Source: Methanosarcinaceae archaeon
Lineage (GTDB): Archaea > Halobacteriota > Methanosarcinia > Methanosarcinales > Methanosarcinaceae
Assembly: GCA_030609665.1 (NCBI GenBank)
Contig: JAUWBW010000038.1
Location: forward strand, 1-11,679
DNA length: 11,679 bases
Direction of reading: 5' to 3'
In this document: positions 5,336 to 11,679 of the stretch, piece by piece
Layout of the letters: every line of letters begins with the position of its first letter
Position numbering within the stretch: the first letter of the stretch is position 1
Translations under genes and position numbers: made by a program
Notes under the pieces: model-generated
Told to the model about the DNA's origin: nothing
Seen by the model: the letters and a program-made list of their open reading frames with translations, nothing else
Databases searched by the model: none

Positions 5336-6655
5336 TTACATCCCCATCTTTTTCATCATCTTGTTCATATTGAACTTGCCGCCTCGGAATCCTTTCATAG
5401 CGGTCTGCATCATCTTGTGATACTTCAAAAGTTCACGCACAACTTCAGGACCGTTGCCTGACCCTCTTGCTATCCTTTTGATCCTCGCACTGCCAATAAC
5501 ACGGGGGTTCAATAACTCTTCCTCTGTCATGGAATCCATGACTATGCGGTAATTGCCAAGTTTATCCTCTGTTACCTTGTATGCATCATCAGGAACTTTC
5601 ATTCCCATTCCACCAAGTGGCAGCATGTTCATTACCTGTTTCATTGGTCCGAGCTTATTGACAGCTTCAAGTTGTTTGTACATATCCTTGAGCGTAAATT
5701 TCCCGCGCATCAGGGATTCCATGTCCATATCTTCTTCTGTCAGTGCCTCTTCAGCCTTTTCAAGAAGACTTTTAAGATCACCCATTCCCAGCAGGCGTGA
5801 TATGAACCTGTCAGATTCGAACTTCTCAAGGTCATTTGGTGTTTCCCCTACACCGATAAAAGCGATGGATGAATTGGTTTCGGACACAGCAGATAGCGCA
5901 CCGCCACCTTTTGCGGTACCGTCAAGTTTTGTAATGACAACTCCGGTGATGCCGATAGAATCATTGAACGCGCGTGCCTGTTCGCTTGCCTGCTGCCCGA
6001 TAGCACCATCAAGCACCAAAAATTTATGGTCAGGTTTTGCGATGGCATGTATTTGTTCCATTTCATCGATGAGGTCTGCTTCAAGAGAGTGGCGACCTGC
6101 CGTATCTACGATCAGTACATCATTTTTCTCAATTGCCTTGAGTCCCCGTTCCACAATTCCCACAGCATCAGGATTTCCTTCTTCACCATAGAACGGAACA
6201 TTAAGACCATTACAAAGCGTCTGTAATTGCTGGTACGCACCCGGGCGGAATGTGTCTGCACAGACCACAGCAGGTTTGAGACCTTTTTTCTGGAAATAAC
6301 GTGAGAGTTTTGCAGTCGTTGTGGTCTTTCCGCTACCCTGCAAACCTATCATCATGATGGTCTGGGGCTTTAGTTGTATCTCTGTGCTTTTTCCCAGAAT
6401 GTTGATAAGTTCCTGATGTACGATCCTGATGACGTGCTCCCTTGGATTCATCCCCTTGGGCACATCTTCCTTCATTGCCCGTTCTTTGATGTGCTTGGAC
6501 ATTTCCATGACCAGTTTTACATTCACATCTGATTGGAGCAGTGCTCTCTGGATATCCTTCACAACTTCATTTACTGTCCGCTCATCGATACGTCCGGCGC
6601 CAACAAGTTTTTTGAGGGCGTCTTGCAAAGAGCCCCCGAGTTTGTCCATTACCAT
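5336..6655 (-). CDS. srp54: Signal recognition particle GTPase SRP54
   Basis: This is the GTPase of the signal recognition particle. It binds 7S RNA and the signal peptide of nascent proteins and docks with FtsY at the membrane. The length is 439 residues, normal for archaea. The N domain (about 1-95) has the four-helix pattern. The G domain has GLQGSGKTT (104-112), DTFRPGAYQQLQ (134-145), DTAGRH (184-189), TKLDG (242-246) and GVGE (268-271). The methionine-rich M domain begins near 300, carries the RNA-binding segment SARIKRIARGSG (389-400), and ends in a KMMKKMGM tail. The double start MVM is as in related archaea; aggaaa lies about 8 bases before the first ATG. ftsY is not next to it. The M42 peptidase gene is divergent, and the 262-bp gap between them holds promoters for both. 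Confidence 0.98.
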   Translation of the reverse strand: MVMDKLGGSLQDALKKLVGAGRIDERTVNEVVKDIQRALLQSDVNVKLVMEMSKHIKERAMKEDVPKGMNPREHVIRIVHQELINILGKSTEIQLKPQTIMMIGLQGSGKTTTTAKLSRYFQKKGLKPAVVCADTFRPGAYQQLQTLCNGLNVPFYGEEGNPDAVGIVERGLKAIEKNDVLIVDTAGRHSLEADLIDEMEQIHAIAKPDHKFLVLDGAIGQQASEQARAFNDSIGITGVVITKLDGTAKGGGALSAVSETNSSIAFIGVGETPNDLEKFESDRFISRLLGMGDLKSLLEKAEEALTEEDMDMESLMRGKFTLKDMYKQLEAVNKLGPMKQVMNMLPLGGMGMKVPDDAYKVTEDKLGNYRIVMDSMTEEELLNPRVIGSARIKRIARGSGNGPEVVRELLKYHKMMQTAMKGFRGGKFNMNKMMKKMGM

Positions 6656-6773
6656 TTTTGGGATTTTCCTGTTATGTGGTTATTTTAGTAATATTGTCGT
6701 AGACATTAAGATACGATTCTTGTTTAATAATGTTTTGAATGCAATGGTGCGATATTCGTATTTGACGATGTAG

Positions 6774-6806
6774 TTAAACTTAAACTTAAACTCAAACCTT
6801 TATATC
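6774..6806. promoter_or_regulatory. Hexamer repeats next to a TATA-like box in the srp54/M42 gap
   Basis: Four tandem hexamers, three ttaaac and one tcaaac (6774-6797), are followed directly by ctttatatc (6798-6806), which resembles a BRE plus TATA element. It could serve the plus strand, as a distal M42 promoter with a leader near 90 bases, or the minus strand for srp54. The direction cannot be settled from sequence. Confidence 0.35.
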
Positions 6807-6883
6807 ACAAAAACACAATACTCTCCTAATCAAAAATCTAATTAAAACGAGAAAATTCTCCCTTTGGTCGAATTAACTCGAAC

Positions 6884-6890
6884 TATATAA
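6884..6890 (+). promoter_or_regulatory. Proximal TATA box for the M42 peptidase
   Basis: The sequence tatataa is centred near 6887, so initiation would fall around 6914, just before the two candidate ATGs (6918 and 6927). The message would be leaderless or nearly so. Confidence 0.5.
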
Positions 6891-6917
6891 TTCTATAAAT
6901 TATATACTACTAAAAAG

Positions 6918-7982
6918 ATGATCATTATGGAACAACTACAACAATTACTCGAAAAACTCTCTAACGCCCACGGAATATCAGGTTCAGAGGGTAGTATAAA
7001 AGACATCATGGAAGAAGAGATCAAACCATACGTCGATGAGGTCAGGACTGACAAGATGGGCAACCTCATAGCAACAAAGAAAGGCACAGGTCCGACCATT
7101 ATGATAGCATCCCACATGGACGAGATCGGATTAATGGTCAAGTACATCGACGACAACGGTTTCCTGCGTTTTGTCAAGATCGGAGGCTGGTTTGACCCGA
7201 CTCTCCACAGCCAGCGTGTTATCGTACACACAAAGAACGGACCGCTCACAGGTGTTATCGGATCAAAGCCTCCGCATGTCATGAACGAAGAGGATAAGAA
7301 AAAACCTGTCAAAGCGGATGACATGTTCATTGATATCGGTGCAAAAGACAAAGAGGACGCTGAAAAGTTAGGTGTTGAGGTCGGCAGTCCTATATCACTT
7401 GACAGGCAATTCGCAAAGCTTGCGAATGGAAAGATCACAGGCAAGGCATTCGACAACCGCGCAGGCGTGGCAATGCTTATCGATGCGATGAAACAGTTAT
7501 CCAAAATAAATGTCAAAGCCACGGTATATGCGGTCGGGACAGTACAGGAAGAAGTTGGACTCAAAGGTGCACGCACCTCTGCATTCGGACTCAATCCTGA
7601 TGTTGCACTCGCAACCGATGTAACTATCCCAGGCGATCACCCCGGAATTGAGAAAAAGGATTCCGCACTTGAAATTGGAAAAGGTCCTGTGATAACAATC
7701 GTCGATGGCGGAGGTCGCGGATTAATAGCATCCCCTACAGTGGTGAAATGGCTCAGGGCGGCAGCAGAATCCAACAATATCCCGCATCAGATGGATGTTG
7801 GGGATGGCGGAACAACCGATGCCACTTCGATACACCTGACACGCGAGGGAATACCTTCAAGTGTTATCAGTGTACCAACACGTTACATCCATTCGCCTGT
7901 TGAAGTGATCGATATATCTGACCTTCAGGCAAGTGCAGACCTGATCGTAAAAGCGGTTAAGACTGCTTACAAATACTTTTAG
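6918..7982 (+). CDS. M42-family metallo-aminopeptidase (TET type)
   Basis: A 354-residue di-metal aminopeptidase of family M42. These assemble into dodecameric tetrahedra in archaea and trim peptides left by the proteasome; some members were once mis-named endoglucanase/cellulase. The metal and catalytic residues are in place: H66 in ASHMDE (64-69), D179 in AFDNRAG (177-183), E211-E212 in VQEEVG (209-214), D234 in ATDVT (232-236) and H325 in RYIHSP (322-327). DGGTTDA (296-302) is also typical. The length is standard. A second ATG at 6927 (residue 4) gives the more family-like MEQL start, and gatgat before it might act as a weak ribosome site; the choice is open. Substrate preference cannot be read from sequence. 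It is monocistronic as far as can be seen. Confidence 0.94.
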   Translation: MIIMEQLQQLLEKLSNAHGISGSEGSIKDIMEEEIKPYVDEVRTDKMGNLIATKKGTGPTIMIASHMDEIGLMVKYIDDNGFLRFVKIGGWFDPTLHSQRVIVHTKNGPLTGVIGSKPPHVMNEEDKKKPVKADDMFIDIGAKDKEDAEKLGVEVGSPISLDRQFAKLANGKITGKAFDNRAGVAMLIDAMKQLSKINVKATVYAVGTVQEEVGLKGARTSAFGLNPDVALATDVTIPGDHPGIEKKDSALEIGKGPVITIVDGGGRGLIASPTVVKWLRAAAESNNIPHQMDVGDGGTTDATSIHLTREGIPSSVISVPTRYIHSPVEVIDISDLQASADLIVKAVKTAYKYF

Positions 7983-8008
7983 GCCAGTGTCGCATCAACT
8001 CTAAAGTA

Positions 8009-8102
8009 TCGGATAATGTCGAAATGACTTTATCCGAGTACCGTTGGTTGTGAATTGCCAGCCAAACGTTGCGCTGGCACACCCAACCGCAGTAGAGCTG
8101 CG
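8009..8102 (+). ncRNA. Three consecutive hairpins: possible structured 3' UTR or small RNA
   Basis: Hairpin one pairs 8009-8016 with 8030-8037 (8 bp), plus an inner 3 bp after one mismatch. Hairpin two is a bulged stem: 8043-8047 with 8083-8087, 8050-8052 with 8080-8082, and 8056-8062 with 8073-8079. Hairpin three pairs 8088-8092 with 8098-8102 around tagag. A T-rich run (8120-8146) follows. The array starts 27 bases after the M42 stop, so a structured 3' end of that transcript is the simplest reading; a separate small RNA or a decayed mobile element is possible. No known RNA family was recognised. Confidence 0.35.
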
Positions 8103-8242
8103 AGGTATAGTGATTAAGATTAATTTTTGCATTTTTATTCTTTCTGAATTTCTACCATGCCGACACCTCCCTCCTAACAATTTTGAAGCTATGGGAAAGA
8201 CATCTCTGTGGCAGAAAGTTACAAAAAACGGACACGGTTTGG

Positions 8243-8250
8243 TATATAAT
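8243..8250 (+). promoter_or_regulatory. TATA box for the DUF1989-like gene
   Basis: The sequence tatataat is followed by an ATG about 86 bases later. Initiation near 8273 would leave a leader of about 60 bases, ending in the ribosome site ggcggt (8326-8331 region). Confidence 0.45.
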
Positions 8251-8335
8251 GCATACTTGAAGATTGGAGTACGCCTAATACCCGATATATGCGCAAAGTT
8301 CAAGGCAAATCAAACCACAAGTAAAGGCGGTACAA

Positions 8336-8848
8336 ATGATAATCGATTTCGCACAAGCCCAGACCATTGACCTGAAAAACGGACAGGGATTAAAAATAAC
8401 CACATCAGGACAGCAGGCATGCACAATAACATTCAAGGAGTTCAGTGCAGGACTTACAAGAGACAACAACATGAGCCTGCGTCTCTATGAAGGCGACTAC
8501 ATCTATGGCAGGAATGGAGAACCTTATGCTATTATTGATTCCATGAACACGCAGTCCATGATCGACATCACGCTCCCGGGATGCCGTGCAGAGATCATAG
8601 GAAAGGATGGGTGCCGCGAACTGCTATCCGGTACGCTGGGGATTAAAATGGAATCATTGCCTGATACCATCAACATCTTTTTTGACATCAATATTCCAAA
8701 CAACGGCATGATACAGATGGTTAATAACACATCGCAAGCAGGTGATTATATTGTAATTCGGTGCATGCGGGATATAACACTTGCAATATCTGCATGTCCG
8801 GACAGCAGGTTTGGAGAAGAAGGAAGGATTACACTCCAAATTATGTGA
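8336..8848 (+). CDS. DUF1989 (urea-carboxylase-associated) family protein, divergent
   Basis: A 170-residue soluble protein whose C-terminal half follows the DUF1989 pattern. GCRELLSGTLGI (92-103) matches the N-C-x-x-N/E-L block, LPDTINIFFDINI (108-120) the DPFNLFMN block, and AGDYIVIRCMRDITLAISACP (135-155) the PGDYV-x-LRA-x-x-D-x-x-x-A-x-SACP signature. Family members accompany urea carboxylase or allophanate/guanidine genes and probably act on small amino or carboxyl compounds; their chemistry is poorly known. This protein is shorter than the usual 200 or more residues. In the N-terminal SGQQACTITF (24-33), the usual D of GxQxAD appears to be T30, and I see no equivalent of the usual His before the first C. 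Neighbours give no pathway: no urea or guanidine genes are present. It starts at 8336, with ggcggt a few bases upstream. Confidence 0.72.
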   Translation: MIIDFAQAQTIDLKNGQGLKITTSGQQACTITFKEFSAGLTRDNNMSLRLYEGDYIYGRNGEPYAIIDSMNTQSMIDITLPGCRAEIIGKDGCRELLSGTLGIKMESLPDTINIFFDINIPNNGMIQMVNNTSQAGDYIVIRCMRDITLAISACPDSRFGEEGRITLQIM

Positions 8849-8961
8849 TTACAAAATTGGTTTTTGTATAGTGTCGCAAGATGACGATATTAGTTTTAAA
8901 ATATTATTCAACAGTTATTTAAGCAAAACTACTAAATACTAAGACAACCTATTGTTCGCAT

Positions 8962-9064
8962 AGAGACGAAGAGAGCAATGCTTGAAATGTTCTCTTTTCA
9001 AATATTCAATTCAGGCAAAACGAATCTACCTCCTATACCACCCCTATCAGATCTCTTCGTCTCT
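8962..9064. repeat. Perfect 13-bp inverted repeat with 77-bp spacer
   Basis: The arm agagacgaagaga (8962-8974) is the exact reverse complement of tctcttcgtctct (9052-9064). It lies between the convergent DUF1989-like and nitroreductase genes. The 103-bp unit has no coding content. It could be a miniature transposon remnant, a long hairpin in either transcript's 3' end, or a small RNA: an AT-rich TATA-like tract (about 8895-8920) lies just upstream on the plus strand. Confidence 0.55.
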
Positions 9065-9071
9065 TACCACC

Positions 9072-9608
9072 CTAATCAACACACCATTTTACCCCACAAT
9101 TCTCGTTGAACGTAACATCCCCAATACTCTTACGTGTGGATGTGCGCCCTTTTTTAGATTCCGCCGGATACCCGATCGCAAGCACAGCCATCAGTTCCAA
9201 CGATTCCGTCGCATCAAGGATCGAATTAACCTTCTCTTTCTGGTTCAATATCTCACCAAGCCACACCGCCCCAAGTCCCAGATCACAGCACGCAAGCAGC
9301 ATATTCTGGATCGAGGCGCCGATCGCCTGTACATCCTTCACATAATTATACTCAGCATCATGGTTAAGAAAAACAGCGATCAAAAGCGGTGCGCCTTGTA
9401 CCACATTGCTGTAATGCGTGCATGTTGCGATCTGTTCGATCGTATCACGTTCCTGCACAACAATATAGCGCCACGGCTGATTATTCAAACCGGATGGCGC
9501 CCACCTGCCAGCATCCAGAATTGTGTTGATCTTATCTTTGCTGACAGGGTTGTCTGTGAAATCCCGAACACTTCGTCTTGATTTGATCGTATCAATAATA
9601 GTAGACAT
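9072..9608 (-). CDS. Nitroreductase-family FMN oxidoreductase
   Basis: A 178-residue NAD(P)H:FMN-dependent oxidoreductase of the nitroreductase superfamily, which usually works as a homodimer. FMN-binding RRSVRDF is at 11-17, and APSGLNNQPWRYIVV (37-51) carries the typical S/N-rich flavin loop. A GLG followed by W116 (111-116) and IGYP (145-148) complete the fold. The physiological substrate is not predictable: the family includes nitroaromatic reductases, flavin-dependent dehalogenases and cofactor-biosynthesis enzymes. The start is the ATG at 9608 (MSTIIDTIKSRRS), whose N-terminus matches the family; a TTG four codons upstream is not needed. A TATA box centred near 9636 would make the message nearly leaderless. 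It is convergent with the DUF1989-like gene and lies just after the ilv operon terminator, so it is a separate unit. Confidence 0.9.
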   Translation of the reverse strand: MSTIIDTIKSRRSVRDFTDNPVSKDKINTILDAGRWAPSGLNNQPWRYIVVQERDTIEQIATCTHYSNVVQGAPLLIAVFLNHDAEYNYVKDVQAIGASIQNMLLACCDLGLGAVWLGEILNQKEKVNSILDATESLELMAVLAIGYPAESKKGRTSTRKSIGDVTFNENCGVKWCVD

Positions 9609-9629
9609 AAAAAACACCAAAAAAATAAT

Positions 9630-9641
9630 AAAATATATACA
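9630..9641 (-). promoter_or_regulatory. TATA box for the nitroreductase gene
   Basis: On the minus strand, tgtatatatttt is centred about 27 bases before 9609, pointing to initiation next to the ATG at 9608. It is interleaved with the T tract that ends the ilv transcript. Confidence 0.5.
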
Positions 9642-9679
9642 AAAAGAAAAACAAGCCGCCGTGCATCAAAACCCGGCGG
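9641..9679 (-). terminator. Terminator of the ilvBNC operon
   Basis: On the minus strand, 21 bases after the ilvC stop, a 6-bp all-GC stem (ccgccg 9656-9661 with cggcgg 9674-9679, 12-base loop) is followed by cttgtttttcttttt. This is a clear hairpin plus U-tract. Confidence 0.7.
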
Positions 9680-9700
9680 TAATTTAGTGATTACAGAAAC

Positions 9701-10708
9701 TTACTCTTCATTGAGTTCGCTGTTAAGCCATGGCATCATTGCCCTGAGCTTCTTACCAACGACCTCGACCGGATGCTCTCTCTCCTGGCGCTCCATTGAT
9801 GTAAGAACAGCATGGTTGGTCTGTCCCTCAAGCACGAATTCGCGTGCGAACTCACCGTTCTGGATCCTGTCAAGTGCCTCATACATTGCCTCGCGGGAAA
9901 GTTCATTTATGATCTTTGGTCCGACTGTAAGACCGCCGTACTCGGCTGTGTTGGATACTGAATACCACATCTTCTCAAGACCCCCTTCATGTATCAGGTC
10001 AACAATGAGTTTCAACTCGTGCAGCGTCTCAAAGTATGCCATTTCCGGCTGGTATCCTGCCTCGACCAAAACCTCGAATGATGTCTTGATGAGTGATGCA
10101 ACACCACCGCAAAGGTCTACCTGCTCACCGAAAAGATCGGTCTCGGTTTCCTCGCGGAAGGTTGTCTCAATAACACCGGCTCTGGTACATCCAACACCTT
10201 TTGCATGTGCGAGTGCGAGTTCGTGTGTCTTGCCTGTTGCATCCTGGAATATTGCGATAAGTCCGGGCACGCCTGCGCCTTCCTTGTATGTTCTCCTGAC
10301 AAGATGTCCCGGGCTCTTTGGAGCAACCATGTAGACATCCACATCTTTTGGAGGTATGATCTGGTTATAGTGGATATTGAACCCGTGTGAGAATACAAGC
10401 GCATTTCCGGCTTCCAGTCCCGGCTCGATCTCAGCATAGTAAACTTTTGACTGGATCTCATCGGGAAGCAGGATCTGAATGACATCTGCTGCCTTTACAG
10501 CATCTGCAACTGTCATAACCTTAATGCCGTCATTCTCAGCCTGTCCCCATCGTGCACTTCCTTCCCTGAGACCGACGATCACGTTCAAACCGGAATCATG
10601 AAGGTTTTGTGCCTGAGCATGACCCTGGCTGCCGTATCCCATAACTGCTATTGTCTTGCCTTTAAGTGCGCCAAGATCGGCGTCTTTATCATAATACATC
10701 TGTACCAT
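9701..10708 (-). CDS. ilvC: Ketol-acid reductoisomerase (class I)
   Basis: The enzyme isomerises and reduces 2-acetolactate or 2-aceto-2-hydroxybutyrate to the dihydroxy acid with NADPH and Mg2+, the second common step of valine/isoleucine synthesis. The 335 residues match the short class I form. The Rossmann loop is GYGSQGHAQAQNL (24-36). R48 and S51 in GLREGSARW fit recognition of the NADPH phosphate. SHGFNIH (107-113) contains catalytic H108, and K131 lies in APKSPGH (129-135). The metal ligands D191 and E195 are in DLFGEQ (191-196), with E227 and E231 in ETLHE (227-231), and S252 in the YSVSNTAEYG segment. agaggc lies about 6 bases before the ATG. It is the last gene of the operon, 102 bases after ilvN; an AT-rich gap leaves room for an extra promoter. 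Confidence 0.98.
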   Translation of the reverse strand: MVQMYYDKDADLGALKGKTIAVMGYGSQGHAQAQNLHDSGLNVIVGLREGSARWGQAENDGIKVMTVADAVKAADVIQILLPDEIQSKVYYAEIEPGLEAGNALVFSHGFNIHYNQIIPPKDVDVYMVAPKSPGHLVRRTYKEGAGVPGLIAIFQDATGKTHELALAHAKGVGCTRAGVIETTFREETETDLFGEQVDLCGGVASLIKTSFEVLVEAGYQPEMAYFETLHELKLIVDLIHEGGLEKMWYSVSNTAEYGGLTVGPKIINELSREAMYEALDRIQNGEFAREFVLEGQTNHAVLTSMERQEREHPVEVVGKKLRAMMPWLNSELNEE

Positions 10709-10740
10709 TTGTATGCCTCTTTTATTTTTAAAATATTAAT

Positions 10741-10773
10741 GTAATTGTAGTGCAATTGTAATGTAATTTAGTA
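10741..10773. repeat. Imperfect 11-bp tandem tract in the ilvN-ilvC spacer
   Basis: Three degenerate 11-bp units (gtaattgtagt, gcaattgtaat, gtaatttagta) lie just before a second, perfect 11-bp tandem in the same spacer. A period of 11 is close to one helical turn. The unit sequences of the two tracts are unrelated. Confidence 0.4.
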
Positions 10774-10783
10774 TAGATCAGTT

Positions 10784-10816
10784 AAACATCAAACAAACAT
10801 CAAACAAACATCAAAC
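10784..10816. repeat. Three perfect 11-bp tandem repeats overlapping the ilvN 3' end
   Basis: The unit aaacatcaaac is repeated exactly three times. The third copy covers the ilvN stop codon (11 811-813 region of the minus strand, i.e. 10811-10813) and its last valine codon. The array therefore looks like a duplication of the gene's own terminal bases into the spacer. Confidence 0.75.
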
Positions 10817-11296
10817 GCTCTTAATACCACGCGTCATCGCAACCTTACCGGTTCTTACCATCTCTTTTATCCCAAACGGACGCAAAAGCTGTTCGATTCC
10901 CATGATCTTGCCTTCATCGCCTGTGACCTCAATGGTCATAGACTTTGCTGCAACATCGATTATCCTTGCCCTGAATATATCAACGATCTGGATGATCTCG
11001 GAACGATTGCTCGCATCTGCCACCACTTTAATTAGTGCAAGTTCCCGCTCAACCGATTCATCCGCACCAAGATCGGTGACCCTGATAACATCGATCAACT
11101 TGTTGAGTTGCTTGGTAACCTGTTCAAGTACATGGTCATCGCCCCTGACAACGATCGTCATGCGGGATATTGAAAGATCTTCCGTAACCCCGACAGCCAG
11201 ACTGTCAATATTGTAACCACGTCTTGAGAACAGACCTGCGACTCTTGTGAGCACACCGGACTTATTCTCTACCAGAACTGCAAGTGTATGTCTCAT
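10811..11296 (-). CDS. ilvN: Acetolactate synthase, regulatory (small) subunit
   Basis: The regulatory subunit of acetohydroxyacid synthase; it activates the large subunit and usually confers feedback inhibition by valine. 161 residues, the normal size. The N-terminal ACT domain (about 2-75) has HTLAVLVENKSGVLTRVAGLF (3-23) and RGYNIDSLAVG (26-36), the ligand-binding region at the ACT dimer interface. The C-terminal domain (about 80-158) has LALIKV (86-91) and RTGKVAMTRG (148-157). The ATG overlaps the ilvB stop by four bases (ATGA), and ggagat lies upstream within ilvB, so translation is probably coupled to ilvB to balance the subunits. Confidence 0.97.
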   Translation of the reverse strand: MRHTLAVLVENKSGVLTRVAGLFSRRGYNIDSLAVGVTEDLSISRMTIVVRGDDHVLEQVTKQLNKLIDVIRVTDLGADESVERELALIKVVADASNRSEIIQIVDIFRARIIDVAAKSMTIEVTGDEGKIMGIEQLLRPFGIKEMVRTGKVAMTRGIKSV

Positions 11297-11679
11297 GATT
11301 TTATCTCCAGATCAAGTATTTCATTAATCGCAGCACCCGCCGGCACCATTGGCGATACATTCTCTTCTTGTTCAATAATAAAGTCGATAACGGTCGGTCT
11401 GCCTGATGCGATCGCCTCATCTATCACCGGCCGTACCTCGGAAGGTTTCGTAGCCCTAAGACCAAGCGCACCGTATGCTTCGGCAAGTTTGACAAAGTCC
11501 ACACTGCCGCTGATACATGTATACGAATACCTGTGTTCAAAGAACAGTTCCTGCCACTGCCGAACCATTCCAAGGAATCCGTTGTTGAACACTGCAACAA
11601 TGACCGGAATATCGTTCTCGACAACGGTTGCCAGTTCCTGTGAACACATCTGGAACGAACCGTCACCTGCTATGTTGAA
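11293..11679 (-). CDS. ilvB: Acetolactate synthase, large (catalytic) subunit, C-terminal part
   Basis: The C-terminal 128 residues of the thiamine-diphosphate enzyme that condenses pyruvate with pyruvate or 2-oxobutyrate. The frame is open to the right edge of the window; the rest lies outside. The TPP/Mg2+-binding motif is visible: GDG (5-7 of the fragment) followed, after about 24 residues, by NN (32-33) in FNNGFLGMVRQWQELFF. The end PTVIDFIIEQEENVSPMVPAG (95-115) is typical of biosynthetic AHAS large subunits. The stop overlaps the ilvN start by four bases. It is the first visible gene of the operon; the promoter lies outside. Confidence 0.96.
   Translation of the reverse strand, partial: FNIAGDGSFQMCSQELATVVENDIPVIVAVFNNGFLGMVRQWQELFFEHRYSYTCISGSVDFVKLAEAYGALGLRATKPSEVRPVIDEAIASGRPTVIDFIIEQEENVSPMVPAGAAINEILDLEIKS

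Larger units (their letters stand above)
7983..8335. other. Non-coding gap with clustered hairpins and a T-rich tract
   Basis: These 353 bases have open frames on both strands, but none has family resemblance or a convincing ribosome site, so I call no gene. The left half holds three back-to-back hairpins ending in a T-rich stretch (8120-8146). The right half holds the TATA box (8243-8250) and leader of the next gene. Confidence 0.5.

Noticed and set aside
5553..6191. 212-codon open frame opposite srp54
   Set aside because: A serine-rich antisense shadow of a strongly conserved gene; no independent support.
8175..8200. Resemblance of cctaacaattttgaagc to an integron attC end
   Set aside because: The core-site consensus is not met, no matching second half was found, and no integrase is present.
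8001..8303. Open frame on the minus strand in the M42-DUF1989 gap
   Set aside because: No family resemblance, no ribosome site, and it runs through the hairpin cluster and the opposite-strand promoter.
8044..8370. Open frame on the plus strand ahead of the DUF1989-like gene
   Set aside because: Composition looks like translated non-coding DNA. It overlaps the start of the real gene in another frame and has no ribosome site.
8982..9581. 199-codon open frame opposite the nitroreductase gene
   Set aside because: It is the antisense shadow of a clear nitroreductase and has no recognisable motifs.
9687..10334. 215-codon open frame opposite ilvC
   Set aside because: Antisense shadow with serine/proline-rich composition; ilvC is unambiguous.
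1..11679. CRISPR arrays, tRNA and rRNA genes
   Set aside because: I scanned for regularly spaced repeats and for tRNA T-arm/D-arm signatures and saw none. The 11-bp and 6-bp tandem tracts have no spacers.

Overview
The window looks like a chromosomal segment of a methanogenic or methane-oxidising archaeon of the Methanosarcinales type (Halobacteriota). The reasons are an archaeal SRP54, a stand-alone GuaA amidotransferase subunit (archaea split GMP synthetase in two), an archaeal/thermophile-type protein disulfide oxidoreductase, an M42 aminopeptidase, AT-rich TATA boxes about 27 bases upstream of starts, and several nearly leaderless genes. The assignment to an order is inference from protein resemblance; no rRNA is present.

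Layout. Positions 1-366 (minus) hold the N-terminal 122 residues of an IS110-family transposase running off the left edge. Its upstream non-coding end (about 367-641) folds into a 5' hairpin followed by two long stem-loops, which is the architecture of the IS110 bridge RNA. Next come guaAA (827-1396), then an AT-rich unrecognised gene with a helix-hairpin-helix-glycosylase-like motif (1445-2188). A repeat-containing gap follows. An AAA/DUF4143 ATPase (2514-3803) and an orphan HicB-like protein (3892-4086) come next, bracketed by two diverged 48-bp direct repeats. This left third is accessory in character.

From 4254 the window is core housekeeping DNA. On the minus strand are a three-domain thioredoxin-fold oxidoreductase (4254-5261) and SRP54 (5336-6655). 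An M42 aminopeptidase is divergent from them (6918-7982). A 353-bp non-coding stretch with three consecutive hairpins and a T-rich tract leads to a DUF1989-like protein (8336-8848). A gap with a 13-bp inverted repeat separates it from a convergent nitroreductase (9072-9608).

The right end is a branched-chain amino acid operon transcribed leftward: ilvB (C-terminal part), ilvN and ilvC. ilvB and ilvN overlap by ATGA, and the operon ends at a hairpin/U-tract terminator just before the nitroreductase promoter. IlvBN makes acetolactate/acetohydroxybutyrate and IlvC isomerises and reduces it, the first two committed steps to valine, leucine and isoleucine.

The best candidate for something not described in this genome is the IS110 bridge-RNA region, with a visible guide-to-target match at the element's left boundary. 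Other points of interest are the triple thioredoxin fusion, a DUF1989 protein lacking expected motif residues, and several uncatalogued repeats.
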